Shown piece after piece: positions 1 through 5,075 of a stretch of 7,272 nucleotides of DNA. The stretch is taken from the NCBI GenBank assembly GCA_028748945.1, contig JAQTOL010000156.1:1-7272 (forward strand), read 5' to 3'. Origin of the DNA: Paludibacter sp. Lineage in GTDB: Bacteria; Bacteroidota; Bacteroidia; Bacteroidales; Paludibacteraceae. The stretch's first letter is position 1. Every line of letters starts with the position of its first letter. A model generated the notes under the pieces. That model had not been told where the DNA came from. It searched no databases and saw only the letters and a list, made by a program, of their open reading frames with translations. The translations under genes and the position numbers were made by a program.

Positions 1-159
1 CATACTTTCGCCACCAGCCTGCTTAATGGAGGAGCTGATATTAATGCCGTAAAAGAACTGCTTGGCCATAGCAGTTTAGCTGCAACACAAGTTTACACAC
101 ATACAAGTTTCGAGGAGTTATACAATATATATAAACACGCTCATCCACGAGCAAAATAA
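1..159 (+). CDS. xerC: Tyrosine recombinase XerC/XerD family, C-terminal end (5' end outside window)
   Basis: This is the last 52 codons of a tyrosine site-specific recombinase, the enzyme class that resolves chromosome dimers at dif by a covalent 3'-phosphotyrosine intermediate. The frame is open from base 1 and ends at TAA 157-159. The visible part starts at the His of the RHxFAT block. It then shows the LLGH box, whose His is residue 23 of the fragment, and QVYTH, whose Tyr at residue 32 is the expected nucleophile. Their spacing equals that of E. coli XerD His270 and Tyr279 as I remember it, and the tail ending HPRAK resembles the XerD end HPRA. The Arg-Lys-HxxR part of the active site lies upstream of the window. 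The tail alone cannot separate XerC from XerD or from a lineage-specific integrase. Its position 13 bases before hpf in a core locus favours the housekeeping Xer protein. Confidence 0.88.
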   Translation, partial: HTFATSLLNGGADINAVKELLGHSSLAATQVYTHTSFEELYNIYKHAHPRAK

Positions 160-162
160 AAA

Positions 163-168
163 AGGAGG
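163..168 (+). promoter_or_regulatory. Consensus Shine-Dalgarno AGGAGG of hpf
   Basis: AGGAGG ends four bases before the hpf ATG at 173. It is the only annotated gene start in the window, apart from the likely GTG of nusG, with a real Shine-Dalgarno. The other starts (tuf, secE, rplK, rplA, rplJ, rplL, rpoB) have A/T-rich leaders, as is usual in Bacteroidota. Confidence 0.8.
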
Positions 169-172
169 AAAT

Positions 173-472
173 ATGAAACTAAGGATTCAATCCATCAATT
201 TTGATGCAACTGCCGGTCTGGAATCTTACATCAACAAAAAATCGTTGAAGTTAGAAAAGTTTTTTGATGAAATATTGAATGTAGAAGTTTATCTAAAGGT
301 TGTAAAACCCGAGTCCGCTACCAATAAAGAAGCCGAAATCAAGGTTTCAATCCCGAATGTAGACTTTTTTGCTTCCAAAACCTGTGATTCATTTGAAGAA
401 GCAGTTGACCTAACCCTCGATGCTTTGGAAAAACAAATGCGTAAATATAAGGAAAAAACTACTAATAAATAA
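173..472 (+). CDS. hpf: Ribosome hibernation promoting factor, short HPF/YfiA (RaiA) type
   Basis: The 99-residue protein matches the short HPF/YfiA family in length and layout. These proteins bind the decoding centre of the 30S subunit, where mRNA and tRNA would sit, and silence ribosomes in slow growth. It begins with MKLRIQSINFDAT. A mid-protein beta strand (VEVYLKVV) and the later block EAEIKVSIPNVDFFASKT fit the beta-alpha-beta-beta-beta-alpha fold, and the terminal helix ends in a basic stretch (KQMRKYKEK, about residues 87-95). There is no C-terminal dimerisation domain, so it is not long HPF. The ATG at 173 is fixed by the consensus Shine-Dalgarno just upstream. It lies 13 bases after the recombinase stop, so the two are probably co-transcribed, and a terminator at 521-555 closes the unit. 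Identification rests on family resemblance read by eye. Confidence 0.9.
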   Translation: MKLRIQSINFDATAGLESYINKKSLKLEKFFDEILNVEVYLKVVKPESATNKEAEIKVSIPNVDFFASKTCDSFEEAVDLTLDALEKQMRKYKEKTTNK

Positions 473-489
473 AATAATGCAGTAAATGT

Positions 490-519
490 TTTGTAGTCCA
501 AAAAATTATAGTACATTTG
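490..519 (+). promoter_or_regulatory. Bacteroidota-type housekeeping promoter for the tRNA-tuf operon
   Basis: TTTG at 490-493 and TACATTTG at 512-519 match the primary sigma-factor elements of Bacteroidota (-33 TTTG, -7 TAnnTTTG). They are separated by 18 bases, one short of the usual 19-21. The -7 element is followed by CAA, as is common in this phylum. Transcription would start near 524-527, about 60 bases before the first tRNA. Nothing comparably good lies between here and rpoB, so it could drive the tRNAs, tuf and perhaps genes downstream. No experiment supports this call; it is motif-based. Confidence 0.68.
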
Positions 520-520
520 C

Positions 521-555
521 AAGCCGTTTGAATAGCAGTATTTAAACGGCTTTTT
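521..555 (+). terminator. Intrinsic terminator after hpf
   Basis: A perfect 9-bp stem (521-529 with 544-552) encloses a 14-base loop. The 3' arm runs into the T-tract 551-555. It sits 49 bases after the hpf stop and should end the recombinase-hpf transcript. The left arm starts two bases after the -7 box of the next promoter, so the two signals overlap. Confidence 0.75.
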
Positions 556-586
556 CACCGGTAAAAGTCTTATAAAATAGCACTTT

Positions 587-660
587 GCCTCTTTAGCTCA
601 GTTGGCCAGAGCACGTGATTTGTAATCTCGGGGTCGTTGGTTCGAATCCGACAAGAGGCT
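587..660 (+). tRNA. tRNA-Thr (UGU)
   Basis: A complete cloverleaf can be drawn. The acceptor stem is 587-593 with 653-659, the D-stem 596-599 with 609-612, and the anticodon stem 614-618 with 626-630. The loop is 619-625 with anticodon TGT at 621-623, and the T-stem is 636-640 with 648-652 around TTCGAAT. T660 is the discriminator base. CCA is not encoded. The anticodon stem has a U-U opposition at positions 29/41 (616 and 628). This tRNA reads ACA and probably other ACN codons. It is the first gene of the tRNA run, 36 bases before tRNA-Tyr. Confidence 0.97.
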
Positions 661-696
661 CAACGATCTTTATTTGATTACCAAATGGAAAATAAT

Positions 697-779
697 GGGT
701 AGTTACCAAAGTGGCCAACTGGGGCTGACTGTAACTCAGCTGTCTTTCGACTTCGGAGGTTCGAATCCTTCACTGCCCA
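697..779 (+). tRNA. tRNA-Tyr (GUA)
   Basis: A class II tRNA with the long variable arm expected of bacterial tRNA-Tyr. The acceptor stem is 697-703 with 772-778, including one G-U pair. The D-stem is 706-708 with 720-722, and the anticodon stem 724-728 with 736-740. Anticodon GTA is at 731-733, the variable arm at about 741-754, and the T-stem 755-759 with 767-771 around TTCGAAT. The discriminator is A779 and CCA is not encoded. It reads UAU and UAC. Confidence 0.97.
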
Positions 780-784
780 CTGAC

Positions 785-881
785 ATTTACGATTTATTGA
801 TTTTAAAATTTACAATTGAAATAATTTGTGCTTTGGCACTTGAAAAAGCAATTGTAAATCGAAAATTATTAAATTGTAAAT
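785..881 (+). repeat. 97-base nearly perfect palindrome filling the tRNA-Tyr/tRNA-Gly spacer
   Basis: Reading inward, 785-796 pairs with 870-881 (12 bp, one G-U), and 797/869 is a T-T mismatch. Next, 798-804 pairs with 862-868 (7 bp, one G-U), followed by a small internal loop (805-807 against 860-861). Then 808-818 pairs with 849-859 (11 bp, perfect). A small hairpin, GTGC-TTTG-GCAC at 828-839, sits exactly at the centre. About 30 bp pair in all, symmetric around base 833. The element begins five bases after tRNA-Tyr and ends six bases before tRNA-Gly. The core unit ATTTACRATT occurs twice forward (785, 808) and twice reversed (850, 872). It looks like a small inserted palindrome (MITE- or REP-like), or a processing hairpin. 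I cannot name a family, and no target-site duplication is obvious. Confidence 0.8.
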
Positions 882-887
882 TATTTT

Positions 888-960
888 GCGAAAGTAGCTC
901 AGTTGATAGAGCATTAGCCTTCCAAGCTGAGGGTCGCGGGTTTGAGTCCCGTCTTTCGCT
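888..960 (+). tRNA. tRNA-Gly (UCC)
   Basis: A complete cloverleaf. The acceptor stem is 888-894 with 953-959, the D-stem 897-900 with 909-912, and the anticodon stem 914-918 with 926-930. The loop 919-925 carries anticodon TCC at 921-923. The T-stem is 936-940 with 948-952, the discriminator is T960, and CCA is not encoded. It is unusual in two linked positions. The D-loop has G18-A19 (905-906) instead of G18-G19, and the T-loop reads TTTGAGT, so position 56 is T (943) instead of the near-universal C. The two changes together keep a Watson-Crick 19-56 pair. It reads GGA and probably GGG. Confidence 0.97.
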
Positions 961-1035
961 CTTTAAAATGCGAGACAAATGTCTGTCGGGACAAGAAGTT
1001 ATCCCGACGAAGTCGGGAAATCCCTTCTTTCGCTC
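947..1035 (+). repeat. Direct repeat of the tRNA-Gly 3' end (947-961 and 1021-1035)
   Basis: The last 14 bases of tRNA-Gly plus one following base (947-961) recur at 1021-1035 with one mismatch (G at 951, T at 1025). The offset is 74 bases, and the second copy ends four bases before tRNA-Thr(GGU). The segment 970-976 can pair with 1027-1033 at six of seven positions, including one G-U, like an acceptor stem. The copy could therefore be the remnant of a decayed second tRNA-Gly, or the attL/attR-like scar of an element that used the tRNA 3' end. No integrase-related remnant is present between the copies. Confidence 0.6.
985..1018 (+). repeat. Three-part GTCGGGA/TCCCGAC switching hairpin in the Gly/Thr spacer
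   Basis: GTCGGGA (985-991), TCCCGAC (1002-1008) and GTCGGGA (1012-1018) lie in a row. The middle arm can pair with the left one (10-base loop) or with the right one (GAA loop), so two exclusive hairpins are possible. There is no U-tract, so it is not a canonical terminator. Palindromic GC-rich units of this kind recur in Bacteroidota intergenic DNA in my memory, but I cannot check copies here. Confidence 0.6.
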
Positions 1036-1039
1036 CATT

Positions 1040-1111
<72 letters not shown>

Positions 1112-1167
1112 CAACTTTGTAGCTTTTAATAAAACATATAATTAATTATTTAAATAATCTTTGAGTT

Positions 1168-2355
1168 ATGGCAAAAGAAAAATTTGACAGGTCAAAACCC
1201 CACGTTAACGTAGGTACCATTGGACACGTTGACCACGGTAAAACTACCTTGACCGCTGCAATTACCATGGTACTTGCAAAGAAAGGACTTTCTGAAATGC
1301 GTTCTTTCGATTCTATCGATAACGCCCCAGAAGAAAAAGAACGTGGTATTACTATCAACACGGCCCACGTTGAATACCAAACAGCGTTACGTCACTATGC
1401 GCATGTTGACTGTCCGGGTCACGCCGATTACGTTAAGAACATGGTAACTGGTGCTGCTCAAATGGACGGTGCTATCATTGTAGTTGCTGCAACTGATGGT
1501 CCTATGCCACAAACACGCGAACATATCTTGTTGGCACGTCAGGTAAACGTTCCTCGTCTGGTTATCTTCATGAACAAATGTGACATGGTTGATGATCCTG
1601 AGATGTTGGAATTAGTAGAAATGGAAATGCGCGAATTGCTTTCATTCTATGATTTTGATGGTGACAATACTCCTGTTATTCAAGGTTCAGCTCTTGGAGC
1701 ATTGAACGGCGAACCACAATGGGAAGATAAAGTTATGGAATTAATGGATGCTGTTGACTCTTGGATTTTATTGCCAGAGCGTGCAGTTGATAAACCATTC
1801 TTGATGCCAGTAGAAGATGTATTCTCGATTACAGGTCGTGGTACAGTTGCTACAGGACGTATCGAAACAGGTAAGATCAAAACTGGTGAAGAAGTTCAAA
1901 TCATTGGATTAGGTTCCAGTGCACTTAAATCAGTTGTAACCGGAGTTGAAATGTTCCGTAAAATTTTGGATGATGGTCAGGCTGGTGATAACGTAGGTTT
2001 ATTGCTTCGCGGTATCGATAAAGAAAGCATCAAACGTGGTATGGTTATTACACACCCCGGAAAAGTAACACCTCATACTACTTTCAAGGCAGCAGTTTAT
2101 ATCTTGAAAAAAGAAGAAGGTGGACGTCATACTCCATTCCATAACCGTTACCGTCCTCAATTCTACATTCGTACATTGGATGTAACCGGTGAAATCACTC
2201 TTCCTGAAGGAACTGAAATGGTAATGCCTGGTGACAACCTCGAATTAACTGTAACATTAATCTATCCTGTAGCTTGTAGCGTTGGTTTACGTTTTGCTAT
2301 TCGTGAAGGTGGTCGTACAGTAGGTTCTGGTCAAATCACAGAATTGTTAGACTAA
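1168..2355 (+). CDS. tuf: Translation elongation factor Tu
   Basis: This 395-residue protein is EF-Tu, the GTPase that delivers aminoacyl-tRNA to the ribosomal A site. All G motifs are present: GHVDHGKT at 19-26 (P-loop), RGITI at 59-63 (switch I), DCPGH at 81-85 (with the catalytic His85), NKCD at 136-139, and the SAL motif within [10 protein letters not shown] near 172-181. The beta-barrel domains II and III follow, with [10 protein letters not shown], the [15 protein letters not shown] block, and the C-terminal [18 protein letters not shown]. The length is normal for the family. The ATG at 1168 gives the expected MAKEKFDR start; there is no Shine-Dalgarno. It follows four tRNA genes in the same order as E. 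coli tufB and precedes tRNA-Trp, so it is probably made from the same transcript. I saw no substitution that would suggest loss of function. Confidence 0.99.
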   Translation: MAKEKFDRSKPHVNVGTIGHVDHGKTTLTAAITMVLAKKGLSEMRSFDSIDNAPEEKERGITINTAHVEYQTALRHYAHVDCPGHADYVKNMVTGAAQMDGAIIVVAATDGPMPQTREHILLARQVNVPRLVIFMNKCDMVDDPEMLELVEMEMRELLSFYDFDGDNTPVIQGSALGALNGEPQWEDKVMELMDAVDSWILLPERAVDKPFLMPVEDVFSITGRGTVATGRIETGKIKTGEEVQIIGLGSSALKSVVTGVEMFRKILDDGQAGDNVGLLLRGIDKESIKRGMVITHPGKVTPHTTFKAAVYILKKEEGGRHTPFHNRYRPQFYIRTLDVTGEITLPEGTEMVMPGDNLELTVTLIYPVACSVGLRFAIREGGRTVGSGQITELLD

Positions 2356-2364
2356 ACCTCTAAA

Positions 2365-2421
2365 TCCCCTAAAGGGGACTTAAAGAAAATAAATACCTCA
2401 GCCCCCCTTTAGGGGCTGGGG
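2365..2421 (+). repeat. Paired CCCCTWWAGGGG palindromes between tuf and tRNA-Trp
   Basis: Two related units both begin with ACCTC (2356 and 2395). The first holds CCCCTAAAGGGG (2366-2377) and the second CCCCTTTAGGGG (2404-2415). The two 12-mers are exact reverse complements of each other, and each is nearly self-complementary. The first can fold alone (2365-2369 with 2374-2378). The second forms a strong 10-bp hairpin (2396-2405 with 2412-2421, one G-U, six-base loop). They could instead pair with each other. No U-tract follows either hairpin. Possible roles are stabilising the tuf mRNA 3' end, partial termination, or RNA processing before tRNA-Trp. Confidence 0.7.
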
Positions 2422-2426
2422 ATAAT

Positions 2427-2499
2427 ACGGGCGTAGCTCAGTTGGTAGAGCACTGGTCTCCAAAACCAGGTGTCGGGAGTTCGAGCCTCTCTGCCCGTG
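2427..2499 (+). tRNA. tRNA-Trp (CCA)
   Basis: The acceptor stem is 2427-2433 with 2492-2498 (the last pair is G-U). The anticodon stem is 2453-2457 with 2465-2469, and the loop 2458-2464 carries anticodon CCA at 2460-2462. The T-stem is 2475-2479 with 2487-2491 around TTCGAGC. G2499 is the discriminator, as expected for bacterial tRNA-Trp, and the 3' CCA is not encoded. It lies between tuf and secE, 16 bases before the secE start, and must be cut from a mixed tRNA-mRNA transcript unless it has its own promoter; none is evident. Confidence 0.97.
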
Positions 2500-2515
2500 C
2501 AAATTCTATTTAAAT

Positions 2516-2707
2516 ATGAAGATAATCAGCTATATCAAAGAGTCGTATACGGAATTAGTTCAAAAGGTTTCCTGGCCAACACGTCAGGAACTAACTAATA
2601 GTGCAGTGGTGGTATTAATTGCTTCCATCATTATTGCACTAATAGTGTGGCTTATGGATATTAGTTTCGAAGCTATCATGAAATTCATTTACGGACTACT
2701 GTCTTAA
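2516..2707 (+). CDS. secE: Preprotein translocase subunit SecE
   Basis: The 63-residue membrane protein clamps SecY and stabilises the SecYEG export channel. It shows the short form of the family: an amphipathic N-terminal helix with the conserved VSWPTRQEL block at 18-26, then one transmembrane helix at about 29-47 (rich in V, I, A and L), and a short tail. E. coli SecE has two extra N-terminal membrane helices that are absent here, as in most bacteria. The ATG at 2516 is 16 bases after tRNA-Trp and has no Shine-Dalgarno. nusG follows within 9-24 bases depending on its start, the standard secE-nusG pairing. Confidence 0.96.
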   Translation: MKIISYIKESYTELVQKVSWPTRQELTNSAVVVLIASIIIALIVWLMDISFEAIMKFIYGLLS

Positions 2708-2718
2708 ATTTAATCAAT

Positions 2719-2724
2719 GGAGGT
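2719..2724 (+). promoter_or_regulatory. Shine-Dalgarno GGAGGT that selects the nusG start
   Basis: GGAGGT is seven bases before GTG 2732 and overlaps the upstream in-frame ATG at 2717. It can serve only the GTG start. It is the second strong Shine-Dalgarno in the window. Confidence 0.6.
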
Positions 2725-2731
2725 CAATAAA

Positions 2732-3283
2732 GTGTCTGAGACAACAACAAATTTTAAATGGTACGTAATGCGTGCCATTAGTGGGAAAGAGAACAAGGTG
2801 AAAGAATATATTGATGCTGAAATCAAAAATTCCGATCTTGGTCAGTATGTTGCTCAGGTATTGATTCCTACTGAGAAAGTTTACCAGATTCGTAACGGCA
2901 AAAAAGTTACAAAAGAACGTAATTGTATGCCGGGTTATATACTGATAGAAGCTTATCTGATTGGTGAAATTTCTCACCGTCTGCGTAATACACCAAACGT
3001 TATTGGTTTTCTGGGAGAAAAAAACAATGTTCCAACTGCAATTCGTCCATCGGAAGTGAATCGTATCTTGGGTACTGTTGACGAACTTCAGGAAACTGAT
3101 GAAGAAATGTTAACACCTTTCTATGTTGGTGAAAACGTAAAAGTGATCTTTGGTCCTTTTACCGGATTTAGCGGATTGATTGAGGAAGTGAACTCGGATA
3201 AGAAAAAACTCAAAGTTATGGTTATGATTTTCGGAAGAAAGTCACCGCTTGAATTATCTTTCACGCAAGTAGAAAAGGAATAG
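2732..3283 (+). CDS. nusG: Transcription termination/antitermination protein NusG
   Basis: NusG binds the RNA polymerase clamp, promotes processive elongation, and links polymerase to Rho or to ribosomal protein S10. The NGN domain starts with KWYVMRAISGKE (residues 9-20 from GTG) and includes MPGYIL at 66-71. The C-terminal KOW domain has GPFTGFSG at 141-148, followed by the conserved VMVMIFGRKSPLEL strand block (162-175). I start it at GTG 2732 (183 residues) because a GGAGGT lies at ideal distance and the resulting MSETTTNFKWYV aligns with the E. coli MSEAPKKRWYV start. The alternative ATG at 2717 adds five residues (MEVNK) and gives 188. The stop is TAG. Family length is normal, with no extra domain inserted between NGN and KOW. 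Confidence 0.96.
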   Translation: MSETTTNFKWYVMRAISGKENKVKEYIDAEIKNSDLGQYVAQVLIPTEKVYQIRNGKKVTKERNCMPGYILIEAYLIGEISHRLRNTPNVIGFLGEKNNVPTAIRPSEVNRILGTVDELQETDEEMLTPFYVGENVKVIFGPFTGFSGLIEEVNSDKKKLKVMVMIFGRKSPLELSFTQVEKE

Positions 3284-3335
3284 CCGATAACTGTTACAAA
3301 TCGACCATTTCTGTTAACATCAAAAACAAATTATT

Positions 3336-3779
3336 ATGGCTAAAGAGATTGCTGGACTTATTAAATTACAGATTAAAGGAGGGGCAGCAAACCCATCTCC
3401 CCCGGTAGGCCCTGCATTAGGATCCAAAGGGATCAATATTATGGAGTTTTGCAAACAATTTAATGCCAGAACCCAAGACAAACCGGGTAAAATTTTGCCT
3501 GCAGTCATCACCTATTATACTGATAAATCATTCGACTTCGTTGTAAAAACTCCGCCTGTTGCCATCCAATTACTGGAAGTAACAAAACTGAAAAGTGGAT
3601 CGGCAGAGCCAAACCGTAAAAAAGTAGCTGAAATTACCTGGGAACAGATAAATGAAATTGCTACGGACAAAATGGTCGATTTGAATTGTTTTGAAATAGA
3701 AGCAGCTATGAAAATGGTTGCCGGTACAGCTAGAAGTATGGGTATTACCGTAAAAGGTACATTTCCAAGTAAAAATTAA
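3336..3779 (+). CDS. rplK: 50S ribosomal protein L11
   Basis: L11 (147 residues) binds the 23S rRNA GTPase-centre region at the stalk base and helps factor binding and the stringent response. The N-terminal domain carries the proline-rich [10 protein letters not shown] at 20-29, where thiostrepton-type antibiotics act. The C-terminal RNA-binding domain shows the GTARSMGI signature at 130-137. Length and start ([16 protein letters not shown]) are typical. The 52-base gap from nusG has no Shine-Dalgarno and no clear promoter. rplA follows after 15 bases. In E. coli, L1 represses the rplK-rplA mRNA by binding its leader; I could not recognise such a site in 3284-3335. Confidence 0.99.
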   Translation: MAKEIAGLIKLQIKGGAANPSPPVGPALGSKGINIMEFCKQFNARTQDKPGKILPAVITYYTDKSFDFVVKTPPVAIQLLEVTKLKSGSAEPNRKKVAEITWEQINEIATDKMVDLNCFEIEAAMKMVAGTARSMGITVKGTFPSKN

Positions 3780-3794
3780 TAAACTTCAATTAAA

Positions 3795-4490
3795 ATGAGT
3801 AAACTGACAAAAAATCAAAGGTTAGCTTTAGAAAAAATTGAAGCAGGAAAAACCTATTCTCTCAAGGAAGCGGCCGGATTGGTAAAAGAAATTTCCAATA
3901 CGAAATTCGATGCTTCTGTTGATATAGATGTACGCTTAGGTGTAGACCCTCGTAAAGCCAACCAAATGGTCCGCGGCGTCGTGTCGTTGCCAAATGGAAC
4001 CGGAAAAGAAATAAAGGTTCTTGCATTATGTACTCCCGACCAAGAAGCTGCAGCCAAAGAAGCTGGAGCCGATTTCGTAGGGCTCGATGAATATATCGAA
4101 AAAATTAAAGGCGGATGGACAGATGTTGATGTTATCATCACTATGCCAGCCATCATGGGTAAATTAGGTGCTTTAGGACGTATATTAGGCCCACGTGGTT
4201 TGATGCCAAACCCCAAAAGCGGTACGGTTACCAATGAAGTAGGTAAAGCTGTAAAAGAAGTAAAACAAGGTAAAATCGACTTTAAAGTCGATAAATATGG
4301 TATTGTACACACTTCAGTAGGAAAAGTTTCTTTTACTGAGGAACAACTTGTGCAAAATACCAAAGAATTTGTGTCTACTTTGATGAAACTGAAACCCACG
4401 TCCTCAAAAGGTACTTATGTAAAGAGCATTTATCTTTCAAGCACAATGAGTATGGGTATTAAGATTGAACCCAAATCAATTGAAGAATAA
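3795..4490 (+). CDS. rplA: 50S ribosomal protein L1
   Basis: L1 (231 residues) forms the mobile L1 stalk of the 50S subunit, helps release E-site tRNA, and in many bacteria is a translational repressor of its own operon. Domain I is split around an inserted domain II, as in the family. The long signature at 121-138 contains [20 protein letters not shown] and is followed by [11 protein letters not shown] (143-153). The N-terminal [17 protein letters not shown] block and the C-terminal [13 protein letters not shown] block, which closes domain I, are intact. The length is normal. The start is ATG 3795, and rplJ starts 12 bases after the stop. Confidence 0.99.
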   Translation: MSKLTKNQRLALEKIEAGKTYSLKEAAGLVKEISNTKFDASVDIDVRLGVDPRKANQMVRGVVSLPNGTGKEIKVLALCTPDQEAAAKEAGADFVGLDEYIEKIKGGWTDVDVIITMPAIMGKLGALGRILGPRGLMPNPKSGTVTNEVGKAVKEVKQGKIDFKVDKYGIVHTSVGKVSFTEEQLVQNTKEFVSTLMKLKPTSSKGTYVKSIYLSSTMSMGIKIEPKSIEE

Positions 4491-4502
4491 AATTAAACGT
4501 TT

Positions 4503-5030
4503 ATGAAAAAGGAAGATAAAAGCGCTATTATAAAACAACTTGAGTCAACTCTTAATGAGTACGCTCACTTCTATTTGGCTGATATTGGCGGACTAAATGC
4601 CGCCAAGACAACTGATTTAAGAAGAATTTGCTACAAACAAGACATCAAACTTCTGGTTGTTAAAAATACATTGCTTCAAAAAGCTCTTGAGAATTCAACG
4701 GTTGATTTTAGTGAACTCTATGGTTCGCTTACCGGAGAAACTTCAATGATGCTTTCGAATGTTGGTAATGCTCCTGCTATAGTCATTCGTGACTTCAGTA
4801 AAGCAAGCAAGAGCAAAATTAAAAAACCGATTCTTAAAGCAGCGTATGTTGAAGAGAGTTTCTACATTGGCGAAGACCAATTGGATGCACTTATCAATGT
4901 TAAAACGAAAAATGAACTTATTGGGGAAATTATCGGCTTATTACAGTCACCTGCTAAGAACGTTATTTCTGCACTCCAATCAGGAGGATCAACTATTCAC
5001 GGCGTGTTGAAAACACTGTCGGAAAGATAA
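4503..5030 (+). CDS. rplJ: 50S ribosomal protein L10
   Basis: L10 (P0-like, 175 residues) anchors L7/L12 dimers to the base of the GTPase-associated stalk. The globular N-terminal domain has the expected AHFYLADIGGLNAAKTTDLRR region and the VVKNTLLQKAL helix (about 53-63). The C-terminal helix that carries L7/L12 follows, including ELIGEIIGLLQSPAKNVISAL. The start at ATG 4503 has no Shine-Dalgarno. The gap to rplA is only 12 bases, so the L10-binding mRNA leader known from E. coli and Bacillus would have to lie within rplA, if it exists here. rplL follows after 45 very A-rich bases. Confidence 0.98.
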   Translation: MKKEDKSAIIKQLESTLNEYAHFYLADIGGLNAAKTTDLRRICYKQDIKLLVVKNTLLQKALENSTVDFSELYGSLTGETSMMLSNVGNAPAIVIRDFSKASKSKIKKPILKAAYVEESFYIGEDQLDALINVKTKNELIGEIIGLLQSPAKNVISALQSGGSTIHGVLKTLSER

Positions 5031-5075
5031 ATTTTTCAAAAAAATAAAAAAACAAAATCATAAAAAATAAGTAAA
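5031..5075 (+). promoter_or_regulatory. A-rich translation-initiation leader of rplL
   Basis: 31 of the 45 bases are A and only 4 are G or C. No Shine-Dalgarno is present. Bacteroidota starts commonly depend on A-rich, unstructured upstream sequence, and this is the most extreme leader in the window. It precedes the one stalk protein needed in several copies per ribosome. The link to higher output is inference. Confidence 0.45.

Noticed and set aside
1..159. The recombinase tail as the integrase of an element inserted at the tRNA cluster
   Set aside because: It resembles housekeeping XerC/XerD to its last residues, sits in a core locus beside hpf, and there is no element between it and the tRNAs.
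1116..1142. Possible tuf promoter: TTTG at 1116-1119, 17 bases, TATAAT at 1137-1142
   Set aside because: The downstream box resembles the E. coli -10 and lacks the TTTG end of the Bacteroidota -7 element; in AT-rich DNA this is weak. tuf can be served by the promoter at 490-519.
1156..1163. AATCTTTG just before the tuf ATG as a -7 element
   Set aside because: One mismatch to TAnnTTTG, and it would place the transcription start at or after the ATG.
3284..3335. L1-binding autoregulatory leader or a promoter before rplK
   Set aside because: Only a repeated CTGTTA and the 8-base palindrome TGTTAACA are visible. I found no L1-site-like stem and no TAnnTTTG box.
3376..3382. Internal GGAGG-type strings in the recombinase (29-34), rplK (3376-3382) and rplJ (4981-4987) as hidden start sites
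   Set aside because: Each is explained by Gly-Gly codons in a conserved protein segment, and no suitable start codon with a plausible frame follows.
3854..4399. Minus-strand open frame of 181 codons antisense to rplA
   Set aside because: It lies entirely inside a perfectly conserved L1 gene, is rich in Ser/Thr/Pro as expected of a codon-bias shadow, and has no start signal.
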